Assembly: GCF_023073415.1 (NCBI RefSeq)
Contig: NZ_JADPJL010000024.1
Coordinates: 124,001-188,000 of the forward strand
DNA length: 64,000 bases
Source: Bradyrhizobium sp. 190
GTDB taxonomy: Bacteria > Pseudomonadota > Alphaproteobacteria > Rhizobiales > Xanthobacteraceae
Direction of reading: 5' to 3'
The number at the start of each line of letters is the position of its first letter. Within the stretch, counting starts at the first letter, position 1. Below are positions 14,916 to 23,559 of this stretch, one piece after another. Under the pieces are notes generated by a model. That model worked only from the letters and a program-made list of their open reading frames with translations, was not told the DNA's origin and did not search any database. The translations under genes and the position numbers were made by a program.

Positions 14916-16313
14916 TTACATCCCCTTGACGATGTTCTCGGTGACCTTCTTGGCGTCGCCGAGCAGCATCATGGTGTTGTCGCGGTAGAATAGTGGATTA
15001 TCGATGCCGGCATAGCCCGAGGCCAGCGAGCGCTTGATGAACATCACGGTGCCGGCTTTCCAGACCTGCAGCACCGGCATGCCATAGATCGGCGAGGTCT
15101 TGTCTTCTTCCGCGGCCGGGTTGGTGACGTCATTGGCGCCGATCACAAACGCAATGTCGGCTTGCGCGAATTCGGAGTTGATGTCCTCGAGCTCGAACAC
15201 CTCGTCATAGGGCACGTTGGCTTCCGCCAGCAGCACGTTCATGTGGCCGGGCATGCGGCCGGCGACCGGGTGAATCGCGTATTTCACCTCGACGCCTTCC
15301 TTCTTCAGGAGGTCGCCCATTTCGCGCAGCGCATGCTGGGCCTGCGCCACCGCCATGCCGTAGCCCGGCACGATGATCACCTTCTGTGCGTTCTTCATGA
15401 TGAAGGCCGCGTCGTCGGCCGAGCCGAGCTTGGCGGGCTTCTGCTCGCCGCCGCCACCGCCGGCCGCGACGGTTTCGCCGCCGAAGCCGCCGAGGATGAC
15501 CGAGATGAAGGAACGGTTCATCGCGTGGCACATGATGTAGGACAGGATCGCGCCCGAGGAACCGACCAGTGCGCCGGTGATGATCAGCGCGGAGTTGCCG
15601 AGCGTGAAACCGATGCCGGCCGCAGCCCAACCCGAATAGGAGTTCAGCATCGAGATCACGACCGGCATGTCGGCGCCGCCGATCGGGATAATCATGAGCA
15701 CGCCGAGCACCAGCGCGATGATCGTGATCAGCCAGAAGTCGATCGCGCTTCCGGACCGGACCAGACCGAAAATGAAGAACACCAGCGCAAGCGCGAGCGC
15801 GATGTTGATGATGTGGCGGCCGGGCAGGATGATCGGCGCGCCGCTCATGCGCGCGGAAAGCTTCAGGAACGCGATCACCGAACCGGTGAAGGTCAACGCG
15901 CCGATGGCGACGCCGAGCGACATCTCGACCAGGCTGGAAGCGTGAATGGCGCCGGGCTTGCCGATGTCGAAGGCTTCGGGCGCATAGAAGGCGCCGGCGG
16001 CGACCAGCACCGCGGCCATGCCGACCAGCGAGTGGAAGGCTGCGACCAGTTCCGGCATCGAGGTCATCGGCACCCGGCGGGCGATCACGGCGCCGACGCC
16101 GCCGCCGATGGCGATGCCGAGAATGACCAGCAGCCAGGCAACGCCGTCCGCCGGCGGATGACTGGCGAGCGTGGTCGCGACCGCGATCGCCATGCCGATC
16201 ATGCCGAACAGGTTGCCCTGGCGGGACGATGCGGGACTGGACAGGCCGCGCAGCGACAGGATGAACAGCACACCCGCCACGAGATAAAGAACTGCTGCCA
16301 GATTGGCGTTCAT
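14916..16313 (-). CDS. pntB: NAD(P) transhydrogenase subunit beta
   Basis: A 465-residue PntB: nine or so transmembrane helices in the first 265 residues (domain II) and a soluble NADP(H)-binding domain III at the C-terminus. The NADP motif VPGYGMAVAQAQHA (about 315-328) and the GANDVTNPAA segment (about 400-410) are intact. With PntAA and PntAB it couples hydride transfer between NADH and NADP+ to proton flow across the inner membrane. It is the third cistron of the operon, 42 bases after pntAB. Confidence 0.96.
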   Translation of the reverse strand: MNANLAAVLYLVAGVLFILSLRGLSSPASSRQGNLFGMIGMAIAVATTLASHPPADGVAWLLVILGIAIGGGVGAVIARRVPMTSMPELVAAFHSLVGMAAVLVAAGAFYAPEAFDIGKPGAIHASSLVEMSLGVAIGALTFTGSVIAFLKLSARMSGAPIILPGRHIINIALALALVFFIFGLVRSGSAIDFWLITIIALVLGVLMIIPIGGADMPVVISMLNSYSGWAAAGIGFTLGNSALIITGALVGSSGAILSYIMCHAMNRSFISVILGGFGGETVAAGGGGGEQKPAKLGSADDAAFIMKNAQKVIIVPGYGMAVAQAQHALREMGDLLKKEGVEVKYAIHPVAGRMPGHMNVLLAEANVPYDEVFELEDINSEFAQADIAFVIGANDVTNPAAEEDKTSPIYGMPVLQVWKAGTVMFIKRSLASGYAGIDNPLFYRDNTMMLLGDAKKVTENIVKGM

Positions 16314-16355
16314 CTCAGGTCCCCTTTGTCTTCGTCACCCCGAGGTGCACGCCGC

Positions 16356-16673
16356 TCACTTGGCCTTCTTCTTGTACATCGCCAGCATGCGCTGGGTGAC
16401 AAGGAAGCCGCCGAAAATGTTCACGCAGGCGAAGATCAGCGCGATGAAGCCGAAGCCGCGCGCCCAACCGCTGCCGCTCGAGATCATGGGGACGCCGACC
16501 GCGAGCAGCGCACCGACCACGATCACCGAGGAGATCGCATTCGTCACCGACATCAGCGGCGTGTGCAGCGCAGGCGTCACCGACCAGACCACGAAATAGC
16601 CGACGAACACGGCGAGGACGAAGATCGACAGCCGGAATACGAAGGGATCGACGACTTGGGCGATATGCTCCAT
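16356..16673 (-). CDS. pntAB: NAD(P) transhydrogenase subunit alpha, membrane part
   Basis: A 105-residue protein with three or four transmembrane segments, equal to the membrane portion of the E. coli PntA chain. VGYFVVWSVTPALHTPLMSV is the diagnostic stretch. In alphaproteobacteria, including Rhodospirillum, the alpha chain is split in two, as here. It lies 11 bases downstream of pntAA. Confidence 0.94.
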   Translation of the reverse strand: MEHIAQVVDPFVFRLSIFVLAVFVGYFVVWSVTPALHTPLMSVTNAISSVIVVGALLAVGVPMISSGSGWARGFGFIALIFACVNIFGGFLVTQRMLAMYKKKAK

Positions 16674-16684
16674 GGCTTCTCTCC

Positions 16685-17812
16685 TCAGGCTTTCGGCAGG
16701 AAGTTCGGATGGACGACGGCGCCGTCCCTGGTCAACGCGGTGGCTTTCACCAGCTCGTCATCCCAATTGACCGCGAGCGCCTTGTTCGGCTTGTCGACCA
16801 TGGTCTCGATGAAGTTGAACAAATTGCGGGCATAGAGGCTCGAGGCCGATTGCGCGACGCGGCCGGCGACGTTGGTGTAGCCGACGATCTTGATGCCACC
16901 GACATCGACGACTTCGCCCGCCTTCGCTCCCTCGACATTGCCGCCGCGCTCGACCGCGAGGTCGACCAGCACCGAGCCCGGTTTCATCGACTTCACCATC
17001 TCGGCGCTCACGAGCTTTGGCGCCGGCCGGCCCGGGATTAGGGCAGTCGTGATGACGATATCCTGTTTCTTGACGTGCTCGGCGGTGAGCGCGGCCTGCT
17101 TGGCCTGGTACTCTTTCGACATTTCCTTGGCGTAGCCGCCGGCGGTCTGCGCGTTCTTGAATTCCTCGTCCTCGACCGCGAGGAATTTTGCGCCGAGACT
17201 TTCGACCTGCTCCTTTGTAGCAGGCCGCACGTCGGTCGCGGTGACGACGGCGCCGAGCCGCCGCGCGGTCGCGATCGCCTGCAGGCCGGCCACGCCGACG
17301 CCCATCACGAACACCTTCGCCGCCGGAACGGTGCCGGCCGCGGTCATCATCATCGGAAAGGCGCGGCCGAAGGATTCGGCCGCCTCGATCACCGCGCGAT
17401 AGCCGGCGAGGTTCGCCTGGGAGGACAGCACGTCCATGACTTGCGCGCGCGTAATGCGCGGCATCAATTCCATCGCAAACGCCGCAACGCCGGCATCCGC
17501 GATCGTCTTCAGCGCCGCTTCATTGCCGTAAGGGTCCATGATGGCGATGACCAGCGCGCCACGCTTGTATTGCGAAAGCTCGGAAGCCTCCGGCCGCTTC
17601 ACCTTGATGATGATGTCGGCATCCTTCAACGCGTCCGCGCTGACGGTGGCGCCCACCGCGGTGAATTCGGAATCCGGCAGCCCCGACTTGATGCCCGCAC
17701 CTGGCTCGATCGCGACTTCGGCGCCGATTGCCCTATATTTCTTCACGGTGTCCGGGGAAGCAGCAACCCGCGGTTCGGACGAATCGATTTCCTTGGCAAC
17801 GGCAATCTTCAT
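16685..17812 (-). CDS. pntAA: NAD(P) transhydrogenase subunit alpha, NAD-binding part
   Basis: A 375-residue soluble domain I, homologous to alanine dehydrogenase. The NAD-binding GVGVAGLQAIATARRLGAVV segment (about 172-191) is intact, and the RDQ-loop region is ITRAQVMDVLSSQANLAGY. I use ATG 17812, which has GGGAGG upstream and gives the family start MKIAVAKEIDSSEPRVA; the longer in-frame start at 17911 has no family support. First gene of pntAA-pntAB-pntB. Confidence 0.95.
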   Translation of the reverse strand: MKIAVAKEIDSSEPRVAASPDTVKKYRAIGAEVAIEPGAGIKSGLPDSEFTAVGATVSADALKDADIIIKVKRPEASELSQYKRGALVIAIMDPYGNEAALKTIADAGVAAFAMELMPRITRAQVMDVLSSQANLAGYRAVIEAAESFGRAFPMMMTAAGTVPAAKVFVMGVGVAGLQAIATARRLGAVVTATDVRPATKEQVESLGAKFLAVEDEEFKNAQTAGGYAKEMSKEYQAKQAALTAEHVKKQDIVITTALIPGRPAPKLVSAEMVKSMKPGSVLVDLAVERGGNVEGAKAGEVVDVGGIKIVGYTNVAGRVAQSASSLYARNLFNFIETMVDKPNKALAVNWDDELVKATALTRDGAVVHPNFLPKA

Positions 17813-17940
17813 GAGGCCTCCCGGCGCGGCGGGCGCGCGCGCAAGCAAACTAGCGTCTTTTTCGCTTAGTTGGATACCGGTTTCGCCGGCATGCGTGCAA
17901 ATTGTGGCCACCGCCGGCGTGGGCGGTGCAGGCAGCGCTA

Positions 17941-18093
17941 TCAGGTCAGGAAGAAGCCCATCAGGGCGACGATGATGACGACGGCGATCGTGCCGTATTT
18001 GACCAGCATGATGAACCCTTCATAGGTCTGCTCATGGGCCTCATAGTCGTTGCCGTCAGCGGTCGTGTAGGCCACTTCGTTATGGTCTGCCAT
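17941..18093 (-). CDS. aa3-type cytochrome c oxidase subunit IV
   Basis: A 50-residue protein. A polar start (MADHNEVAYTT) with acidic residues is followed by HEQTYEGFIMLVKYGTI and one transmembrane helix to the end (about 27-50). This is the alphaproteobacterial aa3 oxidase subunit IV, a single-helix accessory to the terminal oxidase. It lies 128 bases before pntAA on the same strand, away from the cox genes, as is usual in this group. Confidence 0.88.
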   Translation of the reverse strand: MADHNEVAYTTADGNDYEAHEQTYEGFIMLVKYGTIAVVIIVALMGFFLT

Positions 18094-18176
18094 CGGTATC
18101 CCCAGTCAAAATCCGCGTTTCTCGCGTGCAATTACCGCAAAGCGTTTGGGAGGGCAACGGCCCCCTGCCAATCGGG

Positions 18177-18563
18177 TCATTCCGAAGGCCAATTATCCCG
18201 GATCCAGCGGGTCAGGCTTTCCTCGCTGACCTCGCCTGCGGCGAGGGAGAGGATGATGGACGTGGCCTGCGCCGGGTCGGGCGCAAAGGGCATGTCGTTG
18301 CTGCGCAAGAAAACCATCATTGCGTGGAACGCGATACGCTTGTTGCCGTCCACGAACGCATGGTTGCGGGCCAGACCGAAGGCATATGCCGCGGCGAGTG
18401 CAGCGATATGCGTCTGCCCGTCATTCCATCGGTCAACTGACCGCAAAACCGCCAACTCGAGAAGGCCACGATGCCGAATGCCTTCCGGTCCACCGAATAT
18501 CGCCAGTTGCTCGGCGTGCATGTCGATTACTTCATCGACATCGAGCCAAATTGGCTCACTCAT
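18177..18563 (-). CDS. Doc/Fic-type death-on-curing toxin
   Basis: A 128-residue Fic-fold protein with the active-site motif HAFVDGNKRIAFHA (about 79-92). It keeps the His, the acidic residue, and the NKR that binds phosphate. The first part (PIWLDVDEVIDMHAEQL) is typical of the Doc branch, which phosphorylates EF-Tu; Fic-branch enzymes AMPylate instead. DGNKR rather than DANKR leaves either open. It overlaps the antitoxin by four bases (ATGA), so the two are coupled. Confidence 0.87.
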   Translation of the reverse strand: MSEPIWLDVDEVIDMHAEQLAIFGGPEGIRHRGLLELAVLRSVDRWNDGQTHIAALAAAYAFGLARNHAFVDGNKRIAFHAMMVFLRSNDMPFAPDPAQATSIILSLAAGEVSEESLTRWIRDNWPSE

Positions 18564-18841
18564 TTTGCAAGCGCGGCAAACGTATCGCGATATTCGTGCA
18601 TGACCTGACGCGCGATTTCCATTGTCCGCGCGTGCTTGGGATTGAATGGGGAGAGCCGCAGACTGCCATCCGGTTGCTCGACCGGATAGAACTTGTCCCC
18701 CTCCTTGAGATTGAGCCGGGCAAGAAGCTCCTTCGGCAGGATGACACCAACCGAATTGCCAATCTTCCGAATTTGAAGGGCGGTATCCTCCAGCTTGTAA
18801 TCGCGAGAGGCCCCTTCCATGCCGCGAGGGGTTTTGGTCAT
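18560..18841 (-). CDS. AbrB/MazE-type antitoxin
   Basis: A 93-residue protein with a SpoVT-AbrB DNA-binding domain (about 20-65): LQIRKIGNSVGVILPKELL followed by LKEGDKFYPVEQ. The C-terminal helix would cover the toxin. I start it at ATG 18841 with GGAG upstream; the earlier in-frame GTG at 18874 would put the operator inside the coding region. AbrB-type partners of Doc toxins are less common than Phd-type. It should repress its own promoter through the palindrome at 18854-18872. Confidence 0.85.
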   Translation of the reverse strand: MTKTPRGMEGASRDYKLEDTALQIRKIGNSVGVILPKELLARLNLKEGDKFYPVEQPDGSLRLSPFNPKHARTMEIARQVMHEYRDTFAALAK

Positions 18842-18853
18842 CGCACCAGCTCC

Positions 18854-18872
18854 GTTATACAGTATGTATAAC
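18854..18872. promoter_or_regulatory. Operator of the toxin-antitoxin pair
   Basis: GTTATAC-AGTAT-GTATAAC: perfect 7-bp arms around five bases, ending 12 bases before the antitoxin ATG. Position and symmetry fit autorepression by the AbrB-type dimer. Its AT content stands out from the surroundings. Confidence 0.7.
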
Positions 18873-18959
18873 ACACCATCGCAGTCTGTTCAACAGATGT
18901 TTTACGCCCGATCCCGATGGGCCCGCCCGGATCCGGTGCCCGCTTCGCTGGACACAGCT

Positions 18960-19547
18960 CTATCCGAGCACGAAATCGAAACGCCCGGCGAGCCACCCCG
19001 CGTTCTTGGCCGTACGTATCTGCAAGTCCTTGCGGAACAGGCTGTCGGAGCGATTTTTTGACTCGCCGGGGAAATAGAGCTGGGTCGTCAGCACGCGGCC
19101 GCCGCGCGGCTGCACCTTCACGTGGATATGGCGCGTCCGGCCAACGTAGATGCCGGGCACGACGGTGCGCAATCGATAGCGCCCCTCCGCATCGGCGAAT
19201 TGATGGCCGCGGAGGCGGAAGCCGGAATTGTCGTAGCGGCCCTTGTCATCGGCCTGCCAGAAATCCAGCAGGGCTCCGGCGAGCGGCTTGCAGGCGCGAC
19301 TGAGCACGAAGCCAGCCAGTTCGATCGGCTGTCCCGCCATGCCCTCTTCGAACAGCTCGGTTCGCTCAGGCGACGACGGCTTGAAGTATGGTCCTTCGGT
19401 TTGCGGCACTGTGGCGTCGTCGCCGTCCTGGCATGCCGACGTCGGGGCAAGCGGGGCCTGAGCCACGCTGCCATCGACCATGAGCAGCGAACCGGCCGCC
19501 AAGACTCCCGCTCCAAGTACAACGCGCCGTGTCGGGGTGTCGATCAT
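18960..19547 (-). CDS. Exported intradiol ring-cleavage dioxygenase-like protein
   Basis: A 195-residue protein with a twin-arginine-like leader (TPTRRVVLGAGVLAAG, about 4-19) and an intradiol dioxygenase fold. The motif set is QTEGPYFKP (about 49-57), LLDFWQADDKGRYDN, FADAEGRYRLRTVVPGIY and RHIHVKV. The Tyr and His residues are where the family binds non-haem Fe(III). The protein is short and lacks the long N-terminal linker of catechol dioxygenases, so the substrate may be a protocatechuate-like or plant phenolic compound in the periplasm. ATG 19547 has GGAGGGGAG upstream. It is a lone gene. Confidence 0.8.
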   Translation of the reverse strand: MIDTPTRRVVLGAGVLAAGSLLMVDGSVAQAPLAPTSACQDGDDATVPQTEGPYFKPSSPERTELFEEGMAGQPIELAGFVLSRACKPLAGALLDFWQADDKGRYDNSGFRLRGHQFADAEGRYRLRTVVPGIYVGRTRHIHVKVQPRGGRVLTTQLYFPGESKNRSDSLFRKDLQIRTAKNAGWLAGRFDFVLG

Positions 19548-19650
19548 GGGGCACTCCCCTCCTGTCGTCACCGTCATCATGGCGGGCGACGGCGGCTGAA
19601 ATTGTGTCCGCGCCCATCACAAATCCGTTTCGTGACCGCGGGCGCCCCCG

Positions 19651-21525
19651 TCAGCGCATCTCTTCCAACTCGTCGATCATGCCTGATATGACCGACAGCC
19701 CGCCGTCCCAGAATTTGGGATCCTTGGCGTCCAGCCCGAACGGCTTGAGCAGTTCGGAATAATGCTTAGTGCCGCCGGCCGCGAGCATGGCGAGGTAGCG
19801 CTCGGCAAAGCCTTCGGCGGCGTTCTCGTAGACCGCGTAAAGCGAGTTCACCAGGCAATCGCCGAACGCGTAGGCATAAACGTAGAACGGCGAATGGATG
19901 AAGTGAGGAATGTACATCCAGAAATTCTCATAGCCCGGACGGATATCGATCGCCGGCCCGAGGCTTTCGCCCTGCACGCTGAGCCAGATCTGGCCGATAC
20001 GCTCCGCCGTCAACTCACCGTTCTTGCGCTCGGTGTGCAAGGCGCGCTCGAACGAATAGAACGCGACCTGCCGCACCACGGTGTTGATCATGTCCTCGAC
20101 CTTGCCGGCGAGCAGCGCCTGGCGCTGCTTGGCGTTCTTGGTCTGCGACAGTAGCCGCTTGAAGGTCAGCATTTCGCCGAACACGCTCGCCGTCTCGGCC
20201 AGCGTCAGCGGCGTCGGCGCCATCAGCGCTCCATTTTTGGCCGCCAGCACCTGATGCACGCCATGACCTAGCTCATGGGCGAGTGTCATCACGTCGCGCG
20301 GCTTGCCCTGGTAGTTCATCAGCACATAGGGATGCGCCGAGGGCGTGGTCGGGTGCGAGAACGCGCCTGGCGCCTTGCCTGGCCGCACCGGCGCATCGAT
20401 CCAGCGATCGGTAAAGAAACGTTCCGCAATCGCCGCCATCTCGGCGGAGAAACCGCGATACGCGGTCAACACCATCTTCTGCGCCTCGGGCCAGGCGATG
20501 GTGCCGGCCGCCGCAAACGGCAGCGGCGCGTTGCGGTCCCAATGCGCGAGTTTTTTCTTTTTGAACCAGCCGGCTTTCAGATTGTAATAGCGATGCGAGA
20601 GCCGCGGATAGGCCGCGCGGACCGAACCGACCAGAGCATCGACGACCTCGCGTTCGACGCGGTTGTTCAGGTGGCGCGAATCCGCGACATCCTGGAAACC
20701 GCGCCAGCGATCGGAAATCTCCTTGTCCTTGGCGAGTGTGTTGGTGATGAGCGCAAACGTGCGCTCATTGTCCTTGAAGGTCTTTGCCAGCGCCTGTCCC
20801 GCAGCCTTGCGCTTTTCCGGCGCGCGGTCCTGCAGCAGATTGAGCGTCGGCTCGATCGCGAGCTCCTTGGCCCCGACCTTGAAGCGCAGGCCGGAGATGG
20901 TCTGGTCGAACAGCCGATTCCAGGCGGCATAGCCGCTCTGGGATTTCTCGTGAAACAACTGCTCGACGCGGTCTTCGAGCTGATACGGCTTGTCCTTGCG
21001 CAGATCCTCGATCCACGGCCGGTAATGGGCGAGTTCGGGCGTCTGCATCGCGCGCTCGATCACGGCATCATCGATGCGGTTGAGTTCGAGCGCGAAGAAC
21101 AGCAAATGCAGCGAGGCAGCCGTCAGCCGCTCGGAAACGTCGCCATAGAATTTGGAGATCACGGGATCGACGCTGTCGCCGGCATGAACGAGGCCGGCAT
21201 AGGAGCCGAGCCGGCCGGCGAGATCGTCGATCGCCTCGTAGCGCCTGATCGCCCCGGCGAGCCAAACGCCGCCATCGTCGCGGGCGACGCCTTCCGCCAA
21301 CCTGCCCTTGTAATCCGTTTCAAACGCGACGCAGTCCGTATCCATCTGTTGCAGATCGCGCGCGATTTCGGGCGCGTCGATACCGGAATAGAGATCGGCC
21401 AGATTCCATTCCGGCAGCTTGCCGGTTTTCGGTTTGGCTGCGGTCGCCTTGCTGGCGGCGGCCTTGCCCGTTGCAGGTTTGCGGGACGCCTTGTGGGCCC
21501 GGGATGTCGCGGTTTTTGCGGTCAT
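19651..21525 (-). CDS. pepF: Oligoendopeptidase F (M3 family)
   Basis: A 624-residue zinc metallopeptidase. The zinc motif HELGH (His417-His421) sits in LAHELGHGVHQ, and the third ligand region ETASVFGEML follows, both at family positions. The N-terminus is Ala/Lys/Thr-rich (1-38) and likely disordered. It cleaves short cytoplasmic peptides of 7 to 17 residues, taking part in peptide turnover. The gene is monocistronic. Confidence 0.93.
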   Translation of the reverse strand: MTAKTATSRAHKASRKPATGKAAASKATAAKPKTGKLPEWNLADLYSGIDAPEIARDLQQMDTDCVAFETDYKGRLAEGVARDDGGVWLAGAIRRYEAIDDLAGRLGSYAGLVHAGDSVDPVISKFYGDVSERLTAASLHLLFFALELNRIDDAVIERAMQTPELAHYRPWIEDLRKDKPYQLEDRVEQLFHEKSQSGYAAWNRLFDQTISGLRFKVGAKELAIEPTLNLLQDRAPEKRKAAGQALAKTFKDNERTFALITNTLAKDKEISDRWRGFQDVADSRHLNNRVEREVVDALVGSVRAAYPRLSHRYYNLKAGWFKKKKLAHWDRNAPLPFAAAGTIAWPEAQKMVLTAYRGFSAEMAAIAERFFTDRWIDAPVRPGKAPGAFSHPTTPSAHPYVLMNYQGKPRDVMTLAHELGHGVHQVLAAKNGALMAPTPLTLAETASVFGEMLTFKRLLSQTKNAKQRQALLAGKVEDMINTVVRQVAFYSFERALHTERKNGELTAERIGQIWLSVQGESLGPAIDIRPGYENFWMYIPHFIHSPFYVYAYAFGDCLVNSLYAVYENAAEGFAERYLAMLAAGGTKHYSELLKPFGLDAKDPKFWDGGLSVISGMIDELEEMR

Positions 21526-21567
21526 GACAATTTCAGTATTGGAGTGGTGATCAGGAAATGGGCGAGA

Positions 21568-22011
21568 TCAGGCGAAGGCCGCAAGCTGCGGTACGAACTG
21601 AACTAAAAGTTCTTCACCCTCGAGGAGCATCGGATCGAGCTTTTCGTCGGTCGCACTGCGAATCGCACACCACAGCGTGACCATGCGGACCATGAGCCAC
21701 GATGTCGACGGGACTGCGGCCTTCGCGTGCAGCGCCACGAGATCGAGGTTTCGATGCTCGAACAGCAGCCGGCCTGATCCGTCTTCCAGGATGTAACGGC
21801 CCCCGATCCGGGACACGCACAACTCGCAGGCCTGATCTGGAAGCGGGCTCAGCAGATAGAACTGGACGTCGCCCTTTTCCGTCACGCCGGTTTCCCATTC
21901 GCGTCCGGCCCCAGGCGCAGTCGCCGCGCTCAGCGCCGCCAAGATGGTGCTCAGTTCCCTTTCACTCCATTCGCCGGTGTTCTGTTTGCGCTCGAACGCC
22001 ACGACGCTCAT
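21568..22011 (-). CDS. Unknown protein paired with an HTH regulator
   Basis: A 147-residue soluble protein with two cysteines spaced as CELC (about 62-65) and a beta-rich middle (RYILEDGSGRLLFEHRNLDLV). It has no family I can name. It overlaps the upstream HTH gene by four bases, so the two are translated together. Its C-terminal half is helical and acidic (EKLDPMLLEGEELLVQFVP). It could be an effector, a partner of the regulator, or a toxin-like protein; the data do not decide. Confidence 0.6.
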   Translation of the reverse strand: MSVVAFERKQNTGEWSERELSTILAALSAATAPGAGREWETGVTEKGDVQFYLLSPLPDQACELCVSRIGGRYILEDGSGRLLFEHRNLDLVALHAKAAVPSTSWLMVRMVTLWCAIRSATDEKLDPMLLEGEELLVQFVPQLAAFA

Positions 22012-22340
22012 TTGCTTTCCGCTCCGAATAGCAGCCGATGCAATTCCGGCTCGTAGTACATTAACAGATGCCTAGCGAAGGAAGATTGTTCAATACCCAA
22101 TTCGTTGGCCCATGCCCCCATGATTTCAGTCGGAACCCGGCTGAACCCGTTCTCGACCTGTGAGATGAAAGTGTAATATTTCAGGCCAAGACGTGCAGCG
22201 AGATCCGCCTGCGACAATTCGGCGTCCGCCCTTCGCAGCTTGAGCCAATCCCCGGCCAGTTTCCGCAATTGCTTGGCTTCCGGCGCAGCCTTGCCCGGGA
22301 GCCGTTCAGTGGAAACGTCTTGATGTTTCACTCGTTTCAT
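22008..22340 (-). CDS. XRE-family helix-turn-helix protein
   Basis: A 110-residue protein. Residues of about 30-88 form an XRE-type HTH (LKLRRADAELSQADLAARLGL, then KYYTFISQVENGFSRVP). The N-terminal 25 residues are basic, and the C-terminus contains a Tyr-rich helix (MYYEPELHRLLF). It is the first gene of a two-gene unit. Base composition looks somewhat lower in GC than the neighbours, in line with acquisition. It may repress the pair. Confidence 0.75.
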   Translation of the reverse strand: MKRVKHQDVSTERLPGKAAPEAKQLRKLAGDWLKLRRADAELSQADLAARLGLKYYTFISQVENGFSRVPTEIMGAWANELGIEQSSFARHLLMYYEPELHRLLFGAESK

Positions 22341-22418
22341 GATTACTAAACTAGCTAAGTTGAATACCGGGATCGGTGAAGTTCCCTACCACAATCTCAG
22401 CTCGCGAATAAGATTCCG

Positions 22419-22760
22419 ATGGCCTTCCTGGACCGCAATCAGATTGTCCGAACGAGCGACCGAACACCTTCGGCGCGCGGCAAGGAGTTGTTTGCCGGGA
22501 TTCTGATCGTGGCGCTGATCGCGACCGTGGGCATCCGGAACGTTGTGCCGGCGGACGCCCTGGCGCCCGCGATCGTCACCCTGCTGTTTGCGGTTGCGGC
22601 CGTGACGGCGGGTTTCGCGCTGCTTTGCCGGCGCGACCGCTTCCGTATCATGTGGTTCGACCTCGCCGGAAGCCTGACGTTCATCGGCGTCGTCCTGTCC
22701 GTTTTGATCGAGCCGGACCAGATGGTCAGGCTCTTCACCCTGTCGCATCAACCTGACTAA
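22419..22760 (+). CDS. Small integral membrane protein, unknown
   Basis: A 113-residue protein with three hydrophobic helices (about 22-42, 46-68, 77-98) and a basic N-terminus (RNQIVRTSDRTPSARGK). No motif is recognised. It is divergent from the XRE pair. The start context is weak, and the true start might be a few codons later. Confidence 0.5.
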   Translation: MAFLDRNQIVRTSDRTPSARGKELFAGILIVALIATVGIRNVVPADALAPAIVTLLFAVAAVTAGFALLCRRDRFRIMWFDLAGSLTFIGVVLSVLIEPDQMVRLFTLSHQPD

Positions 22761-22826
22761 CAGAAACACTTTCTCCGCAGTCTGACTGCGTCGTTTTATC
22801 TGCGCGTCCAAGCCCGGGCCCCTCTG

Positions 22827-22844
22827 GCAGTTCAAGCGAACTGC
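22827..22844 (+). other. Hairpin in the TerC leader
   Basis: GCAGTTC-AAGC-GAACTGC, a perfect 7-bp stem with a 4-base loop, 35 bases before the TerC start. It is not followed by T residues. Manganese riboswitches (yybP-ykoY) precede many TerC genes, but I do not see that motif here. Confidence 0.35.
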
Positions 22845-22879
22845 GATGTCGGATTGGACCAATTCACGGAGTGGCCCGC

Positions 22880-23515
22880 ATGTTCGAACTAATCTCCTCA
22901 GAATCCCTGACTGCGTTTTTCCAGGTCGTGATGATCGACCTGGTGCTCGCCGGCGACAATGCGATCGTCATCGGCCTTGCAGCCGCCGGACTGCCCGAGG
23001 CTCAGCGCAAAAAAGCGATTCTGATCGGCATATTGGCCGCCACGCTGCTGCGCATCGGCTTCGCTTCCGTCACTGTTCAACTGCTGCAGATCATCGGACT
23101 GCTACTCGCCGGCGGCGTCCTGCTGCTTTGGGTGTGCTGGAAGATGTGGCGCGAGCTGCGTACATCGCATCATCCGGTGCAGAATCTCTCAGCCGCAAGC
23201 TCGATCGATACGTCAGCCGCTCCAGGTAATCAAAAGACGCTTGGCCAGGCCATCTGGCAGATCACGCTCGCCGACGTCTCGATGTCGCTCGACAACGTGC
23301 TCGCCGTCGCAGGCGCGGCGCGCGAGCATCCGATGATCCTGATATTCGGTTTGGCACTTTCCATCGCGCTGATGGGCCTTGCCGCCAACTTCATCGCGCG
23401 CCTCCTGGAGAAGCACCGCTGGATCGCCTATGTCGGCCTCGCGATCATCCTCTATGTGGCCATCGACATGTGCTATCGCGGCGCGCTGGAGGTGTGGCCC
23501 CACCTCGCCGGCTAG
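22880..23515 (+). CDS. TerC family integral membrane protein (YjbE-like)
   Basis: A 211-residue protein with seven membrane segments. The two TerC signature sites are in place: MIDLVLAGDNAIVIGLAA (about 15-32) and ITLADVSMSLDNVLAVAG (about 130-147), whose Asp and Asn residues are conserved in this metal-exporter family. Relatives export Mn2+ and metallate secreted proteins. I chose ATG 22880, with GGAG eight bases upstream, over GTG 22871. Confidence 0.88.
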   Translation: MFELISSESLTAFFQVVMIDLVLAGDNAIVIGLAAAGLPEAQRKKAILIGILAATLLRIGFASVTVQLLQIIGLLLAGGVLLLWVCWKMWRELRTSHHPVQNLSAASSIDTSAAPGNQKTLGQAIWQITLADVSMSLDNVLAVAGAAREHPMILIFGLALSIALMGLAANFIARLLEKHRWIAYVGLAIILYVAIDMCYRGALEVWPHLAG

Positions 23516-23544
23516 ATGCTCCTCAACTTCGCCGTTCTCAACGA

Positions 23545-23559
23545 TTAACGGTGCGTTAA
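23545..23559 (+). promoter_or_regulatory. CtrA box TTAA-N7-TTAA
   Basis: An exact match to the CtrA consensus, within the longer perfect palindrome CGATTAAC-GGTGC-GTTAATCG (23542-23562), 57 bases upstream of the TacA-like ATG. TTAA is rare in this GC-rich sequence, so a chance full site in an upstream region is unlikely. Confidence 0.6.

Noticed and set aside
15162..16835. 557-residue plus-strand ORF
   Set aside because: It is antisense to pntB, with extreme Asp/Arg/His content and no domain.
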